This document shows positions 46,901 through 56,309 of a DNA stretch of 64,000 bases, in pieces; position 1 is the stretch's first letter; every line of letters begins with the position of its first letter. Source of the stretch: Aliiglaciecola sp. M165 (GTDB lineage Bacteria > Pseudomonadota > Gammaproteobacteria > Enterobacterales > Alteromonadaceae); assembly GCF_007197995.1 (NCBI RefSeq), contig NZ_VKKH01000006.1:434001-498000 (forward strand), given 5' to 3'. The notes under the pieces were generated by a model. That model was not told where the DNA came from and did not search any database. It saw nothing but the letters and a program-made list of their open reading frames with translations. The position numbers and the translations under genes were made by a program.

Positions 46901-48492
46901 TTGCTGCGTAATTGGATGTTGGTATATTTCGTAAGGGTACTATCAGCGATGACCAGCCCTGCTTCAGAATTAAACCAAATATTGTCACGACTGTCTTGCA
47001 TTAACGGTTTCACCGCATCATAGCCGTCAAAGCTCATAGATTGGTATGGCTTACTCAAGTCCGTACTATCAATCGCGTATAGGGATACCTCTTCACTTTG
47101 GGCACTGATCCAAAACGTTTCTTTCATTTTGGTGATAAACACAATTTGTGCATCTTCTAAATAGGTTTTTACTTTACGTAACTCATCACCAACCAGCTCG
47201 TAAACTAAAACCCCATTGTCGGTTGCGACCCAAACTCGTTTTTGCTGATCGACTTTTATATCCCAGAAGTGAATATTGGAATCTGTTAGAAATCGCTTAA
47301 ATTCTCCGGTTTGAGTGTAGTAAAGGTTTAGACCGCCGCTCAAAGTAGGGATCCAAACCGTATTGTCGCCATTGTCAGCAAAGGCCCAAATGGTGTTGTC
47401 TGAGCCCAAAATGCTGCTACCACTCAATGTTTTAAAATGCTTTATTGCCGAGAATTGTTTGTGATACTGGAATAGCCCTGAGGTGTGTGTGCCAAACCAA
47501 ATAGAGTTTTTACTATCTTTAAAAGCAGTCAATATTACCGGGTTAGTCAAACCTATGTATTTAGCCGTATCTTGCCCAACGGAAAACACTGATTGGCTGT
47601 TTTTATTGTAGATACTCAGTCCTTCATATGTTGCAAGGAATATCTCATCTTCACCATTAGTAACAATTGAACGCACTGTGTTATTCACAATTTTAAGCTG
47701 ATCATTGCGTTCAGTGTTTAACCATTCAGAGGATGTGAGATCTGAAGAGAGAATTAACGCGCCGCGTTCGGTACCGAGCCAATATTCCCCATCTATTATT
47801 TTAATGTCGTATAGCTGAGCAGCGTCGATTGTGGCACCCCAAGGGTTGTTTCCGTCAAAACGATGCAGCCGGTTTGTTTTAGTATCAATGACAAAAATGC
47901 CCGAATTATCGGTGCCTAGCCATATTTTGTCCGATTCAGTGAATATTGTTCTGACGGTGTCATCAAGGACCTCACCGTTTTCAAATGCTAGTTTTTTGAA
48001 TTCATCGTCTTTAACACTGTAGGTATAAAGGCTTTTTTCGCCCGACAGCAACACATTGCCATCTGCAGTTTCACCAATACCCCAGAAAGTTTTCGATTCA
48101 AGTGCACTATTTGCAGAAGTGTAAACTTGAAACTGGTCTCGCTCGGCAATGTATTTTGCGACCCCGTTTAAGGCCGAAATCCATAGCGTGCCGCTCGAAT
48201 CAACAAAGAGCTCTCGAACAAATTCAAGTTGGATTTTCTTAGAGCTCTGAGATTGTGGAAAGTAATGTTTGAATTCGTATCCGTCGAATCGATTGAGACC
48301 TTCAAATGTTGCTATCCAAATGAATCCTTCTTGGTCTTCAACAATATCAAGTACCGAGCTTTGCGAAAGCCCATGCTCAACAGAGTAGTTTTCTAACTGA
48401 ATGTTGGCCACATTTGCCAGAGACACAGAAGGCACTAACGCTGCGTATAAAATTAGTGCAAATAACCTGAATGTCTTATGAATGTGACTCAA
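43960..48492 (-). CDS. Periplasmic-propeller sensor with PAS, GGDEF and EAL domains
   Basis: The 1510-residue protein has a signal peptide and then about 700 residues of two-component-regulator propeller repeats (motifs such as IWIATFEGLNRFDG and LWISALNGVAKY). A Y_Y_Y domain and a transmembrane helix (AYGVMAVLMLLYILRQ) follow. Two PAS regions come next, then GGDEF (motif intact, residues 1154-1158) and EAL (EAL at 1282-1284; DDFGTGYSSL from 1403). Both cyclic di-GMP synthesis and breakdown are possible. The layout is that of a hybrid polysaccharide or sugar sensor with the kinase replaced by cyclic di-GMP domains. The ligand is unknown. Confidence 0.93.
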   Translation of the reverse strand: MSHIHKTFRLFALILYAALVPSVSLANVANIQLENYSVEHGLSQSSVLDIVEDQEGFIWIATFEGLNRFDGYEFKHYFPQSQSSKKIQLEFVRELFVDSSGTLWISALNGVAKYIAERDQFQVYTSANSALESKTFWGIGETADGNVLLSGEKSLYTYSVKDDEFKKLAFENGEVLDDTVRTIFTESDKIWLGTDNSGIFVIDTKTNRLHRFDGNNPWGATIDAAQLYDIKIIDGEYWLGTERGALILSSDLTSSEWLNTERNDQLKIVNNTVRSIVTNGEDEIFLATYEGLSIYNKNSQSVFSVGQDTAKYIGLTNPVILTAFKDSKNSIWFGTHTSGLFQYHKQFSAIKHFKTLSGSSILGSDNTIWAFADNGDNTVWIPTLSGGLNLYYTQTGEFKRFLTDSNIHFWDIKVDQQKRVWVATDNGVLVYELVGDELRKVKTYLEDAQIVFITKMKETFWISAQSEEVSLYAIDSTDLSKPYQSMSFDGYDAVKPLMQDSRDNIWFNSEAGLVIADSTLTKYTNIQLRSNYQDIEPSVFDVHETDKAYWVSTGKHGIFELDKTTYQPVRQIHPRGDNARGFVVNSELDPISQDTVWQSSQSEIWQISLDSGELIYSIPRAVLDYNDLNQGSAIITNQGLALFGGIQGFHIFNPKVLSQLQSGYAQDSTSNQITLPAPTITDLKIHNKLIKVGDDNAILQKPIRMSDSVNLSNEDIPFTLEFGHINSLFAKQITYRYRLLGWRDTWFETDANARIAPFSIETYGAHTFEVQGKIGDAPWSDSARLNLYIAPPIWLDKPAMAAYGVMAVLMLLYILRQYKRKLAIQNSIKESEERLKLTLWSSGDELWDWDVYRGQVYRANTWGTIDFPQDDFRANSSYEANIHQNDIPRIQEALQHHIDKKSDFYQVTYRVKTFKGEWVWILDRGMIVKRDNNQQPLRMTGTLKNISHLKQAEEQLKLYERSIETISDGVFIADTNFRFISVNQSYCEYTGETREQGLASYLKFNQYPEAFTEEVKKALRQKGNWNGEVESRRVNGDRYEMELNIDAIAGEDGKTSHYVGVFSDISSRKSTEKELLKLANTDPLTEMPNRSFFQASHNNLVRKDVHHALVCLDMDNFKKINDSLGHQTGDILIKQIAKRLQKIAGTNATCYRLGGDEFSILVDNTEEMVRINHYAQRILDQMAHPFLINKQEFVLGASVGIAFYPEDGTSPQELLKNADTAMYFAKNSGGNKYQFFSGEMNQNAVRQLQIENLIRYGLKEDLFTVYYQPKIDIASGKLVSMEALVRFEHPEKGIVSPAQFIPLAEETGQIVEIGEQVLKKACEDTKRWVAKGLFTGRVAVNISARQFELPDLDDRISRILQKVGLSPLHLECEITEGTLMQNPEQALQMMQRLREKGIHLALDDFGTGYSSLAYLKQFPLNTLKIDKAFIDDIATSNVDKHMTAAIINIAHNLGLKVVAEGVEQERQLEILRLYECEMLQGYLYSKPLNATKFERLLAENLHINQLINAT

Positions 48493-48680
48493 AGTGCCTA
48501 ATTACCTATATTTGATGTAATTTTGTTTTAATTATTAGTGACATCAACGTTCATGCGGTTGCGCATTCTTCCGGGTGTTAATATGCCCAATTTGCGGCGT
48601 CTCTACAACACAAGAATGCATCTAAATTCGTCAAAATAACAAATTTTTACAAAACTGAACGAAATCTGTTCGAAAACGCG

Positions 48681-51443
48681 TTAAATAACGTAACTGGCGT
48701 GGGATTTAAAGTGGTGTAAATCTTTAATGATTTCTCCATCGATGGGTTCGTCAGATGGTTTATTCCCTGGACAAAGTAGCACGAGTTGACCATTGATATT
48801 TGGTTCATTAAGGCGTTGACAAAACCCAACCACATCTGAAAAAGAGAGATTGTTCATTGCAGTGGCTAATGCGTTTTGTTGATTGAATTGATGATCCTGA
48901 TTGCCAATAGACAACCACAATCTTTGGCTTTTGACCGATAAGCTTGTGTCGTTGTCGACAAGTTGTTTAAGTATATTTCGCCTAACGTGCTGCCAAATGT
49001 CTTCAAAATCGCCAATTTGAGCAATCATCGAATTTAAAAATAATTCAATTTCTTCGACCAATTTAGACATCGAATAGTCGGGCGACTGTACATAAAATAC
49101 CATCCCAGGGTGTTGGTTAAGAGGCAGGTAACCGCTTCCAACCAAATACCCCAATTGCTTTTCATTTCGCAGTTCATTGAAAAACGGTGTAGCAAAGAGC
49201 TGTTCTACCAGTATGGTTAAGGCTACATCATGGCTGTTCGCCGTAGGGATTTGTAAATAAACAACCGCCGCTGCATCATTGTGTTGGCTGTCAACGTAAT
49301 TAACAAACCGTTTTGAGTTTTTGAGATCTATAACATCACGTTTTATAGCCTCTGGAGCGGATGAATTATGCGCTTCGGATTCTATGTGTTTGGCGAACTG
49401 ACAGGCTTGTTCGTGAGTCCAATCACCAAATAAAAAAGACTCTATGTAATAATCACTAAATAGCGATTTTTTCACTTGATAAATATCTTCCAAGGTTGCA
49501 TTTTTTACATATTCCAGCAATTCCATTGGGGGGTAAGTATACCGCTGAACAATACCCGACAGCCTCGTAAACAAGCGGTTCACAGGACGATTTAATAACG
49601 CATTTTGTAAGTTGTTAATTTGTTTGTTTTTGATTTGTTCAAACCGATCACTTAAATCGATGTCTTGGTGCAGCAAGGAAAAAATCTGACGAGACAGTTG
49701 AAGTTGTTTTTGACTGAAGCCACTTGTATGAATTGTCAATCCGCCTTGATGCGCATAAAGGTGATAGTGCAACCCCGCAACACCTGCTTGATAAAATAGG
49801 TCATTTAAATGTTCTGACATCATAGCAACCCACAATCTTTTGTAGGCCGATATGGCGGCTCCCTGAGTCACAGCCTTACAATCAAAAGAAATAAAACAAT
49901 CACCTTTTGGCTGGCTGAACTGTGCATCCTGAGCGAACCAAACTTGAATATTTTGCTGTTTGACTATCTGTTTCGGGATCAGGTTGTGTTTTTCGATAGG
50001 TTGAGTCGACAATTGTTCACAAATGTAGGGGTTCTTCTCAGGCAAATGAAGGTTTTCGACAGGATCTGGCGAATTCAGGCGCTGTAATAGATTGGTTTCG
50101 ATAGCCTCAATTTTATATGGCGTTGCATACCACTTGGCGACTTTGTCAGTGTGCAAATCAGGCGCGACCAATTTTAGGCGCATATTTGATGGAGTCAGTT
50201 TTGCAATGCATTTTTCTACTATATCCGCATCGGGTTCACTAACAACGTGGTCACCAGAGAGCCATTCTTCCGTTGGATAATGAAACATTTGCGTGGATAA
50301 ATGAGTTGCTTCATCGATTGGCTTTGCTGATTCAGTGAAATCAAAACATTGTTGCCCCAATAACACTTTTTCCCTAAAACGCCATTGTTCTCCTGTTCCT
50401 TGATTTATTTGTTTAATAAAATAGAACAAAGCATTTAGGATATCCTCCAGACAATTTAGTCCTCGCTCAGTAAGCTGCATATTAATATTGAAATCTTTAA
50501 AATTGCTACCGTTTATTCCCCCACCTGCACTGAGATTAGTCACCCAGTCACACTTTTTCAGGTGCCAGAGTAAGCTACCTTGACCTTCGTCACCCAGAAG
50601 GTGGCTGATGTACTCCAACGGTTTTGTTCGGAACAAGTCTTGAACATCGGGAAAGGCAAAACTCACTATCAGACGGCGCGCTACCTTTATCGGTTTGATT
50701 TTTATTAATACGGCGAGTTGAGACTCCAAATAAAGTGGTGGGTAAGATTGGCGTTCGACCGGTGCTTTCCTTGGCACGTCGGTAAATGCTTGTTCAACGG
50801 CATTTTTCATGTCGTCCAACGACGATTGACTGATGACACACAATGTCATGTTCTCTGGGGTATACAGCGAGTTGTGAAGGTTATGCAGTGCTTTTTGTAA
50901 CTGGTTGGGAGAATATTCGCTGAAGGTTTGCTGATTGCCCACGGAAAATCGACTAAACGGATGCGCTGGGTTACAGGTTTCTTTGTGCACCTGATAAAGC
51001 CTTCGCAAGTCATCGTTTATTTTTAACTTAAATTCGGCATCGATGGCTGAAATCTCTCTGCTAATACCTTGTAAATCAAATACGGGGTAAAACAAGAGAT
51101 CACAAAACAACGTTAAGCTCTGCTCAAGGTATTCATGGGCAACATCAAAGTGAAAATTACTGTATTCTGTGCCTGTCCATGCATTGACGCAACCACCGCG
51201 TTGCGACAAAAATTGGTCGAATCCATTGGTGTCGGGATATCGCAAACTGCCATCAAATAGCATGTGTTCGAGTAAATGAGAAAGGCCGTCTATACCTTCA
51301 GGATCGTTAAAGTGTCCACCGTTTACACATGCGGCGGCGGCAGATTTTCTGCAAATAGGGTCGCTTACCAATAGAACTTTCAATCCATTTGGCAACGTAG
51401 TAGGCAAAAAGCTACGTTTGTCGTTTGAACTTATCCGCAACAA
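48681..51443 (-). CDS. M16 family zinc peptidase (insulinase/pitrilysin type)
   Basis: The 920-residue protein has the inverted zinc motif HLLEH at residues 56-60, with a third ligand Glu137 in AIDAEFK, 77 residues on as in insulin-degrading enzyme. The NDDLRRLYQ helix follows. Four M16 domains fit the length. No signal peptide is seen, so it is probably cytoplasmic, unlike E. coli pitrilysin. The frame has no ATG near its 5' end and is closed by a stop just upstream, so translation appears to start at TTG (51443 or 51440). Confidence 0.88.
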   Translation of the reverse strand: MLRISSNDKRSFLPTTLPNGLKVLLVSDPICRKSAAAACVNGGHFNDPEGIDGLSHLLEHMLFDGSLRYPDTNGFDQFLSQRGGCVNAWTGTEYSNFHFDVAHEYLEQSLTLFCDLLFYPVFDLQGISREISAIDAEFKLKINDDLRRLYQVHKETCNPAHPFSRFSVGNQQTFSEYSPNQLQKALHNLHNSLYTPENMTLCVISQSSLDDMKNAVEQAFTDVPRKAPVERQSYPPLYLESQLAVLIKIKPIKVARRLIVSFAFPDVQDLFRTKPLEYISHLLGDEGQGSLLWHLKKCDWVTNLSAGGGINGSNFKDFNINMQLTERGLNCLEDILNALFYFIKQINQGTGEQWRFREKVLLGQQCFDFTESAKPIDEATHLSTQMFHYPTEEWLSGDHVVSEPDADIVEKCIAKLTPSNMRLKLVAPDLHTDKVAKWYATPYKIEAIETNLLQRLNSPDPVENLHLPEKNPYICEQLSTQPIEKHNLIPKQIVKQQNIQVWFAQDAQFSQPKGDCFISFDCKAVTQGAAISAYKRLWVAMMSEHLNDLFYQAGVAGLHYHLYAHQGGLTIHTSGFSQKQLQLSRQIFSLLHQDIDLSDRFEQIKNKQINNLQNALLNRPVNRLFTRLSGIVQRYTYPPMELLEYVKNATLEDIYQVKKSLFSDYYIESFLFGDWTHEQACQFAKHIESEAHNSSAPEAIKRDVIDLKNSKRFVNYVDSQHNDAAAVVYLQIPTANSHDVALTILVEQLFATPFFNELRNEKQLGYLVGSGYLPLNQHPGMVFYVQSPDYSMSKLVEEIELFLNSMIAQIGDFEDIWQHVRRNILKQLVDNDTSLSVKSQRLWLSIGNQDHQFNQQNALATAMNNLSFSDVVGFCQRLNEPNINGQLVLLCPGNKPSDEPIDGEIIKDLHHFKSHASYVI

Positions 51444-51647
51444 CCATCACCCGAAAATTACTTTGCAACTAGCATAACGTAAAATTTACTTTTTTAAACA
51501 ACGTTTGTTGGTTTGTGTAATAATTTGACCGAAAATATGACTATTGTTTGCTTAATTTAAAAAACGTACAAAAGTGATAGTTTTTATTGAGTTACGACAC
51601 TACACTTACGCACTAATAAACACCTGCTCCGGTAATTATAGACCTCC

Positions 51648-52130
51648 ATGTATATCTATATCATGCGTCATGGTGAAGCTGTTCCAGATATGCTTAATGA
51701 CAGACAACGACCACTTACCTCTGTAGGAGTAAGTGAGGCAAAGTCTGCTAGCACCTGGCTTAGCCAACAAACACGCGCGCTTAAAACACAAATAAGCCAC
51801 GCCTTTGTTAGCCCTTACACCAGGGCACAACAAACGTTTGCTCAGCTGAGCAAAGGGTTAGATTTAGCTGAAACCTTAACGCTTGACGACATCAGGCCAA
51901 CAGGCGATTGCTTCACAATGCATCATTTTATCGACGTTTTTTGTGCTGAAAGAGAGAATGTTTCATCACTCTTGATGGTCAGTCACATGCCTTTTGTCAG
52001 CTATTTAGTTGATGAATTGTGCGGGCAACCCTTGTCTATTATTTTTGCCACAGGCTCTATAATCTGTATTGACTACGATGTTTCTCAATCAAAAGGGAAA
52101 CTGATAGAAAGATACGACCCTAGGTCTTAA
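51648..52130 (+). CDS. sixA: Phosphohistidine phosphatase SixA
   Basis: The 160-residue protein has the histidine phosphatase RHG motif at residues 7-9 (IMRHGEA). Further conserved parts are the SPYTRAQQT segment and a second catalytic His in SHMPF. SixA removes phosphate from phosphohistidine, in E. coli on the nitrogen phosphotransferase protein NPr. It is at family length. It diverges from the M16 gene. Confidence 0.88.
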   Translation: MYIYIMRHGEAVPDMLNDRQRPLTSVGVSEAKSASTWLSQQTRALKTQISHAFVSPYTRAQQTFAQLSKGLDLAETLTLDDIRPTGDCFTMHHFIDVFCAERENVSSLLMVSHMPFVSYLVDELCGQPLSIIFATGSIICIDYDVSQSKGKLIERYDPRS

Positions 52131-52186
52131 AATTTTCCTATAGGTTTTTCCATTCCTTCCGATAAAGACGGCGAGAGGAGAGGCCT

Positions 52187-52366
52187 ATGTCAACAAAGAG
52201 TTTACCTGCATATTTGCAGCAGGTATTGCAGCAACACGTAGAAAAATCAGAACTAACACATGATGATGAGCTCGACGGTATCTATGACCGGCTAGCAAAG
52301 CTAAATGAGAACGTGGAGAAAATGAAAGCAAAAATAAAATTGAAGAGAGCTGAGCGCTCGGGCTAG
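52187..52366 (+). CDS. Small helical protein of unknown function (59 residues)
   Basis: The frame starts at ATG 52187, after a strong GAGGAGAGG site, and ends with TAG at 52364-52366. The product (starting MSTKSLPAYLQQVL) is charged and predicted to be helical, with heptad-like spacing of Leu, Ile and Val in the second half and a basic end. There is no membrane segment. It lies 56 bases after sixA on the same strand, so the two may be co-transcribed. Its stop overlaps the stop of the converging CorC gene by 4 bases. Family not recognised. Confidence 0.65.
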   Translation: MSTKSLPAYLQQVLQQHVEKSELTHDDELDGIYDRLAKLNENVEKMKAKIKLKRAERSG

Positions 52367-53655
52367 TGTTGTTCGTCTGGAGAAGGCGGCTGAAAATACG
52401 TTGGTAGGATCCGAACGGTTTTAATCATGTTGTCTTTTATTTCAATGATTTCCATAGGATATCCTGCCAGTCTCATACTTATGTTTGCATCAGGGATATC
52501 TTCCAGATGTTCAAGTATTAAACCATTGAGTGTTTTGGGACCCTCCGTAGGTAGGTGCCAATCCATTTCCTTATTCAATTCACGTAAGTTGGCACTGCCA
52601 TCGACTAGAACACTTCCGTCTTGTTGAACATTAGCTTCTTTGGAATATGTAGGTAGTATGCTTGTTGTGAAATCACCAATAATTTCTTCCAAAATATCTT
52701 CTAAGGTAACTAAGCCTTGAATATCACCATATTCATCAACTACCAGTCCGATCCGCTCTTTTACCGCTTGAAATTGATACATCAACGTATGTAAGGGTGT
52801 TGATTCTGGCGTGAAATAAATCTCGCGAACGGCTCTTAACAATGTCGCTTTGGTAAACTGATCTTTAGATAATAATCGCAGAGCATCGCGCATATGCACA
52901 AATCCCACAGCATCATCGATACTATCGCGATACAGCAAAACGCGTGTGTGTTGTGCGTTAACAAGTTGACGTTGAATGTCTTTCCAATCGTCGTTAATGT
53001 CGATTGAAACAATTTCGCTGCGCGGGATCATAATGTCTTCGGCTGTGACTTTTTCCAGATCCAAAATACCTACCAGCATGTCTTGGTGCTTTTGAGGAAT
53101 TAGTGCACCTGCCTCGTGTACCACAGTGCGTAATTCTTCTCGGGATAAATTTTGGCCTTCATCATTAATCGGGCTTATCCTTAAAAGAACCAAAATACCA
53201 TTGCATATGCCATTGATAAGGTAAACAAAGGGATACAACAGAAACATTAAGGGCAACAAGATAAAAGAACTTGGGAAGGCTATTTTTTCAGGATAGAGGG
53301 CTGCAACGGTTTTAGGGGTTACTTCTGCAAAAATGAGAATGACAAGCGTGAGTCCAAAATTGGCCACAACAAGTCCCCAAACGTCACCAAACAATCTCAC
53401 ACACAATATTGTCGCAACCGACGCCGCAGCAATATTCACGAGATTATTACCAATCAAAATTAAACCAATCAACCGATCAGTTCGTTCCAGCAGCTTTGTG
53501 ACGCGTTTGGCGCCGCTGTGCCCCTCATTCTCTAAATGTTTCAGCCGATAGCGATTGATCGACATCATACCGGTTTCGGAGCTGGAAAAATAAGCAGAGA
53601 GAAAAATCAAAATAGCGAGTACTGTAAATAATGTACTCGTCGCGATGTCGTCCAA
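52363..53655 (-). CDS. CNNM/CorC (HlyC/CorC) family membrane protein
   Basis: The 430-residue protein has a DUF21 (CNNM) membrane domain of about four helices (residues 1-190). A CBS pair follows (IMIPRSEIVSIDI; GLVVDEYGDIQGLVTLEDIL), then a CorC_HlyC C-terminal domain. This is the YfjD/CorB layout linked to magnesium and cobalt export. It follows the CcsA-like gene by 80 bases on the same strand; that pairing is common in gammaproteobacteria next to ffh. Confidence 0.9.
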   Translation of the reverse strand: MDDIATSTLFTVLAILIFLSAYFSSSETGMMSINRYRLKHLENEGHSGAKRVTKLLERTDRLIGLILIGNNLVNIAAASVATILCVRLFGDVWGLVVANFGLTLVILIFAEVTPKTVAALYPEKIAFPSSFILLPLMFLLYPFVYLINGICNGILVLLRISPINDEGQNLSREELRTVVHEAGALIPQKHQDMLVGILDLEKVTAEDIMIPRSEIVSIDINDDWKDIQRQLVNAQHTRVLLYRDSIDDAVGFVHMRDALRLLSKDQFTKATLLRAVREIYFTPESTPLHTLMYQFQAVKERIGLVVDEYGDIQGLVTLEDILEEIIGDFTTSILPTYSKEANVQQDGSVLVDGSANLRELNKEMDWHLPTEGPKTLNGLILEHLEDIPDANISMRLAGYPMEIIEIKDNMIKTVRILPTYFQPPSPDEQH

Positions 53656-53735
53656 CTAAGGGGTCCTTTATTAACACTCAGTAGAGAATGTAAATGCAAC
53701 AGCTAAAGTATTCAAGGTGAATGTTTAAATTGTTT

Positions 53736-54524
53736 TTATCCAATCAATACTTCACGCACAAATCGGCTACCAAAATAAGCCAATGTCAAAATAAAACCGC
53801 CAACAATGGTTGCACTAATGACGGGTTTTCCGCGCCACCCCCAACGATGGTGTCCAATTGCAGTGACAACAAAAATCAGCCATGCAATGACTGATAGCAC
53901 GGTTTTATGAGCTTGTTCCTTTGCCCACATATTATCTAAAAATACAAAGCCCGTAATGAGTGACAAGGTTAGTAACACGCTTCCGGCAAGGAGCAGTTTA
54001 AAAAATATCGTTTCCACCGTCATGAGCGGCGGCAATGAAGAATGCAGAAGAGGGGCCTTTTTATGCTTGAGGCGAAGATTGATATAACTGAGCTGTAAGC
54101 CATACAACACTGTGATGCTTAAACAACCGTAAGCAAACAATGCCAGAGTGATATGGATTAGCAATTTGGGTTGCAGAGCAATTTGCATCATGTGCACATC
54201 TGGAATAACCGCACCAATAAACACCACGAGTGCAGAAAAACCAAATACCACAGGCATTAAAATAGCGGTAGAGAATGCAAAGGAGGCAATTGTCATGGTA
54301 AACGTGACAAGCCAGGCAATCAGTGAAGCGACGTTGACCATACTCATGTTCTGGCCAGGCGCTAAGAAAATACTTTCTGATAATAAGAAAAGATGTAATG
54401 TTAATGCGATAAATGCGGGTATCGCCATCAATTTGGGATTAGGGCCTTGATGATGGAATAGCCGAGATGCCAACCAGGCGGTGACACTTAAATAGGCAAT
54501 TATACAAACAATTTCAACAAACAC
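53736..54524 (-). CDS. CcsA/YpjD-like inner-membrane protein (cytochrome c assembly family)
   Basis: The 262-residue protein has about eight hydrophobic helices. Conserved features include LLIHITLALFAYG in the middle and the HHRWGWRGK segment near the end, as in the cytochrome c assembly (CcsA) family. YpjD-type members next to ffh have no proven role in cytochrome c biogenesis. It diverges from ffh. Confidence 0.88.
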   Translation of the reverse strand: MFVEIVCIIAYLSVTAWLASRLFHHQGPNPKLMAIPAFIALTLHLFLLSESIFLAPGQNMSMVNVASLIAWLVTFTMTIASFAFSTAILMPVVFGFSALVVFIGAVIPDVHMMQIALQPKLLIHITLALFAYGCLSITVLYGLQLSYINLRLKHKKAPLLHSSLPPLMTVETIFFKLLLAGSVLLTLSLITGFVFLDNMWAKEQAHKTVLSVIAWLIFVVTAIGHHRWGWRGKPVISATIVGGFILTLAYFGSRFVREVLIG

Positions 54525-54674
54525 TCTGTGCTCCCACCACGCAGAACAAATCTTTAATCAACTTTTTGACATTGAATAATCGTCATCAAGTATATATGTA
54601 TTATAGAAAAATCATATCTTTAAAAAAATAGCCAAGGAAGCTCAACAAAGGTTCTTATCTTGCACGAGTTTCGC

Positions 54675-54680
54675 TATAAT
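54675..54680 (+). promoter_or_regulatory. -10 box of ffh
   Basis: TATAAT lies 34 bases before the ffh ATG. The -35 partner (TTCTTA at 54652-54657, spacing 17) is poor. Confidence 0.5.
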
Positions 54681-54713
54681 CAGCCCGCTAAATATTAAGG
54701 AATTACCACTATT

Positions 54714-56114
54714 ATGTTTGAAAACCTCACTGAGCGATTAGGCAAAACGCTTCGCGACATAAGCGGCAAAGGTCGTCTGACAGAAGATAATATTAAAGAC
54801 ACGTTACGTGAAGTCAGAATGGCACTCCTTGAAGCCGATGTTGCTTTGCCTGTGGTGCGGGAATTTGTTGCTCAAGTGAAAGAGCGCGCTGTGGGGACCG
54901 AAGTCACCAAGAGCCTCAAGCCTGGACAAGTGTTTATAAAAATTGTCCAATCCGAACTTGAGTCGGTAATGGGCGACGCAAATGAAAAATTGAATTTGGC
55001 TGCTCAACCTCCTGCCGTGGTATTAATGGCCGGTTTGCAAGGTGCAGGTAAAACCACCAGTGTTGGTAAATTAGCGAAATATTTAAAAGAGCGAGAAAAG
55101 AAAAAAGTTCTAGTGGTGAGTGCTGATGTGTATCGCCCAGCAGCGATAAAGCAGTTGCAGACACTCGCTGAAGATTTGGATGTCGGCTTTTTCCCGTCCA
55201 GTTCATTGCAAAAGCCTATTGATATCGCCCATGCAGCGATTGATCACGCCAAGAAAAAGTTCTTTGATGTACTTCTTGTTGACACTGCAGGTCGCTTGCA
55301 TGTTGATGGCGAAATGATGAGTGAAATAAAGGGGTTACATGAAGCAGTTAACCCCATCGAAACACTATTTGTTGTCGATGCCATGACTGGTCAGGACGCT
55401 GCTAATACGGCCAAAGCATTCAATGAAGCTTTGCCGCTTACTGGGGTTATCTTAACCAAAGCTGATGGTGATGCACGGGGCGGTGCAGCGTTATCGGTCA
55501 GAAAGATTACTGGCAAGCCAATAAAATTTATTGGTATGGGCGAAAAGCTAGACGCCCTTGAACCTTTCCACCCCGAGCGTATTGCGTCTCGTATACTTGG
55601 AATGGGCGATGTTCTCAGCCTGATTGAAGAGGTTGAGCGCAAAGTCGATAAGCAAAAAGCGCAAAAACTTGCCGCGAAAGTGCAGAAAGGCAAAGGCTTT
55701 GATTTACAGGATTTCAAAGAGCAGTTGGAACAGATGCGCAACATGGGGGGCATGATGGGAATGATGGATAAGCTTCCTGGTATGGGCAACATGTCGGCGC
55801 AAATTAAAGACAAAGCCAATGACAAACAATTTACCCAAATGGAAGCCATCATCAACTCTATGACGCCTGGTGAGCGAAAACGTCCAGATGTGATCAAAGG
55901 GTCGAGAAAAAAGCGTATCGCTGCAGGATCAGGCACACAGATTCAAGATGTTAACAGGCTACTCAAGCAGTTTATGCAAATGCAAAAGATGATGAAAAAA
56001 ATGTCTGGCGGCGGCATGAAAAAAATGATGCGAAATATGAAAGGTATGATGCCACCTGGCGGCGGAATGGGTGGTCCTGGCGGTTTAGGTGGCATGTTTC
56101 CACCAAAACGATAA
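54714..56114 (+). CDS. ffh: Signal recognition particle protein Ffh
   Basis: The 466-residue protein has the N domain, the G domain with G1 (GLQGAGKTTS), DTAGR and TKADG motifs, and the methionine-rich M domain. It ends in a tail of Met, Gly and Pro repeats. Ffh with 4.5S RNA delivers inner-membrane proteins to FtsY. It is at family length and is followed by a strong terminator. Confidence 0.96.
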   Translation: MFENLTERLGKTLRDISGKGRLTEDNIKDTLREVRMALLEADVALPVVREFVAQVKERAVGTEVTKSLKPGQVFIKIVQSELESVMGDANEKLNLAAQPPAVVLMAGLQGAGKTTSVGKLAKYLKEREKKKVLVVSADVYRPAAIKQLQTLAEDLDVGFFPSSSLQKPIDIAHAAIDHAKKKFFDVLLVDTAGRLHVDGEMMSEIKGLHEAVNPIETLFVVDAMTGQDAANTAKAFNEALPLTGVILTKADGDARGGAALSVRKITGKPIKFIGMGEKLDALEPFHPERIASRILGMGDVLSLIEEVERKVDKQKAQKLAAKVQKGKGFDLQDFKEQLEQMRNMGGMMGMMDKLPGMGNMSAQIKDKANDKQFTQMEAIINSMTPGERKRPDVIKGSRKKRIAAGSGTQIQDVNRLLKQFMQMQKMMKKMSGGGMKKMMRNMKGMMPPGGGMGGPGGLGGMFPPKR

Positions 56115-56140
56115 GACCGATAGAACCCATTGCGATCAGG

Positions 56141-56168
56141 AAAAACGAGGCAGGGGCCTCGTTTTTTT
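56141..56168 (+). terminator. Terminator after ffh
   Basis: AAAAACGAGGC / GCCTCGTTTTT with a 4-base loop and a T run lies 27 bases after the ffh stop. Confidence 0.92.
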
Positions 56169-56309
56169 GTCATTTAATTTCTAAATACTGTCAATAATAT
56201 TTACACCTACAAATTGTACAAAATATAAGCTGTTCATTTCTAAGGTAATTATATTTGGCTGATTTGTTGCATAAAAAATAGCCCACAACTTCTCTTAGAG
56301 ATTTAGGTT

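Noticed and set aside
55391-55936. 181-codon open frame on the minus strand
   Set aside because: It lies wholly within ffh in antisense and matches no family.
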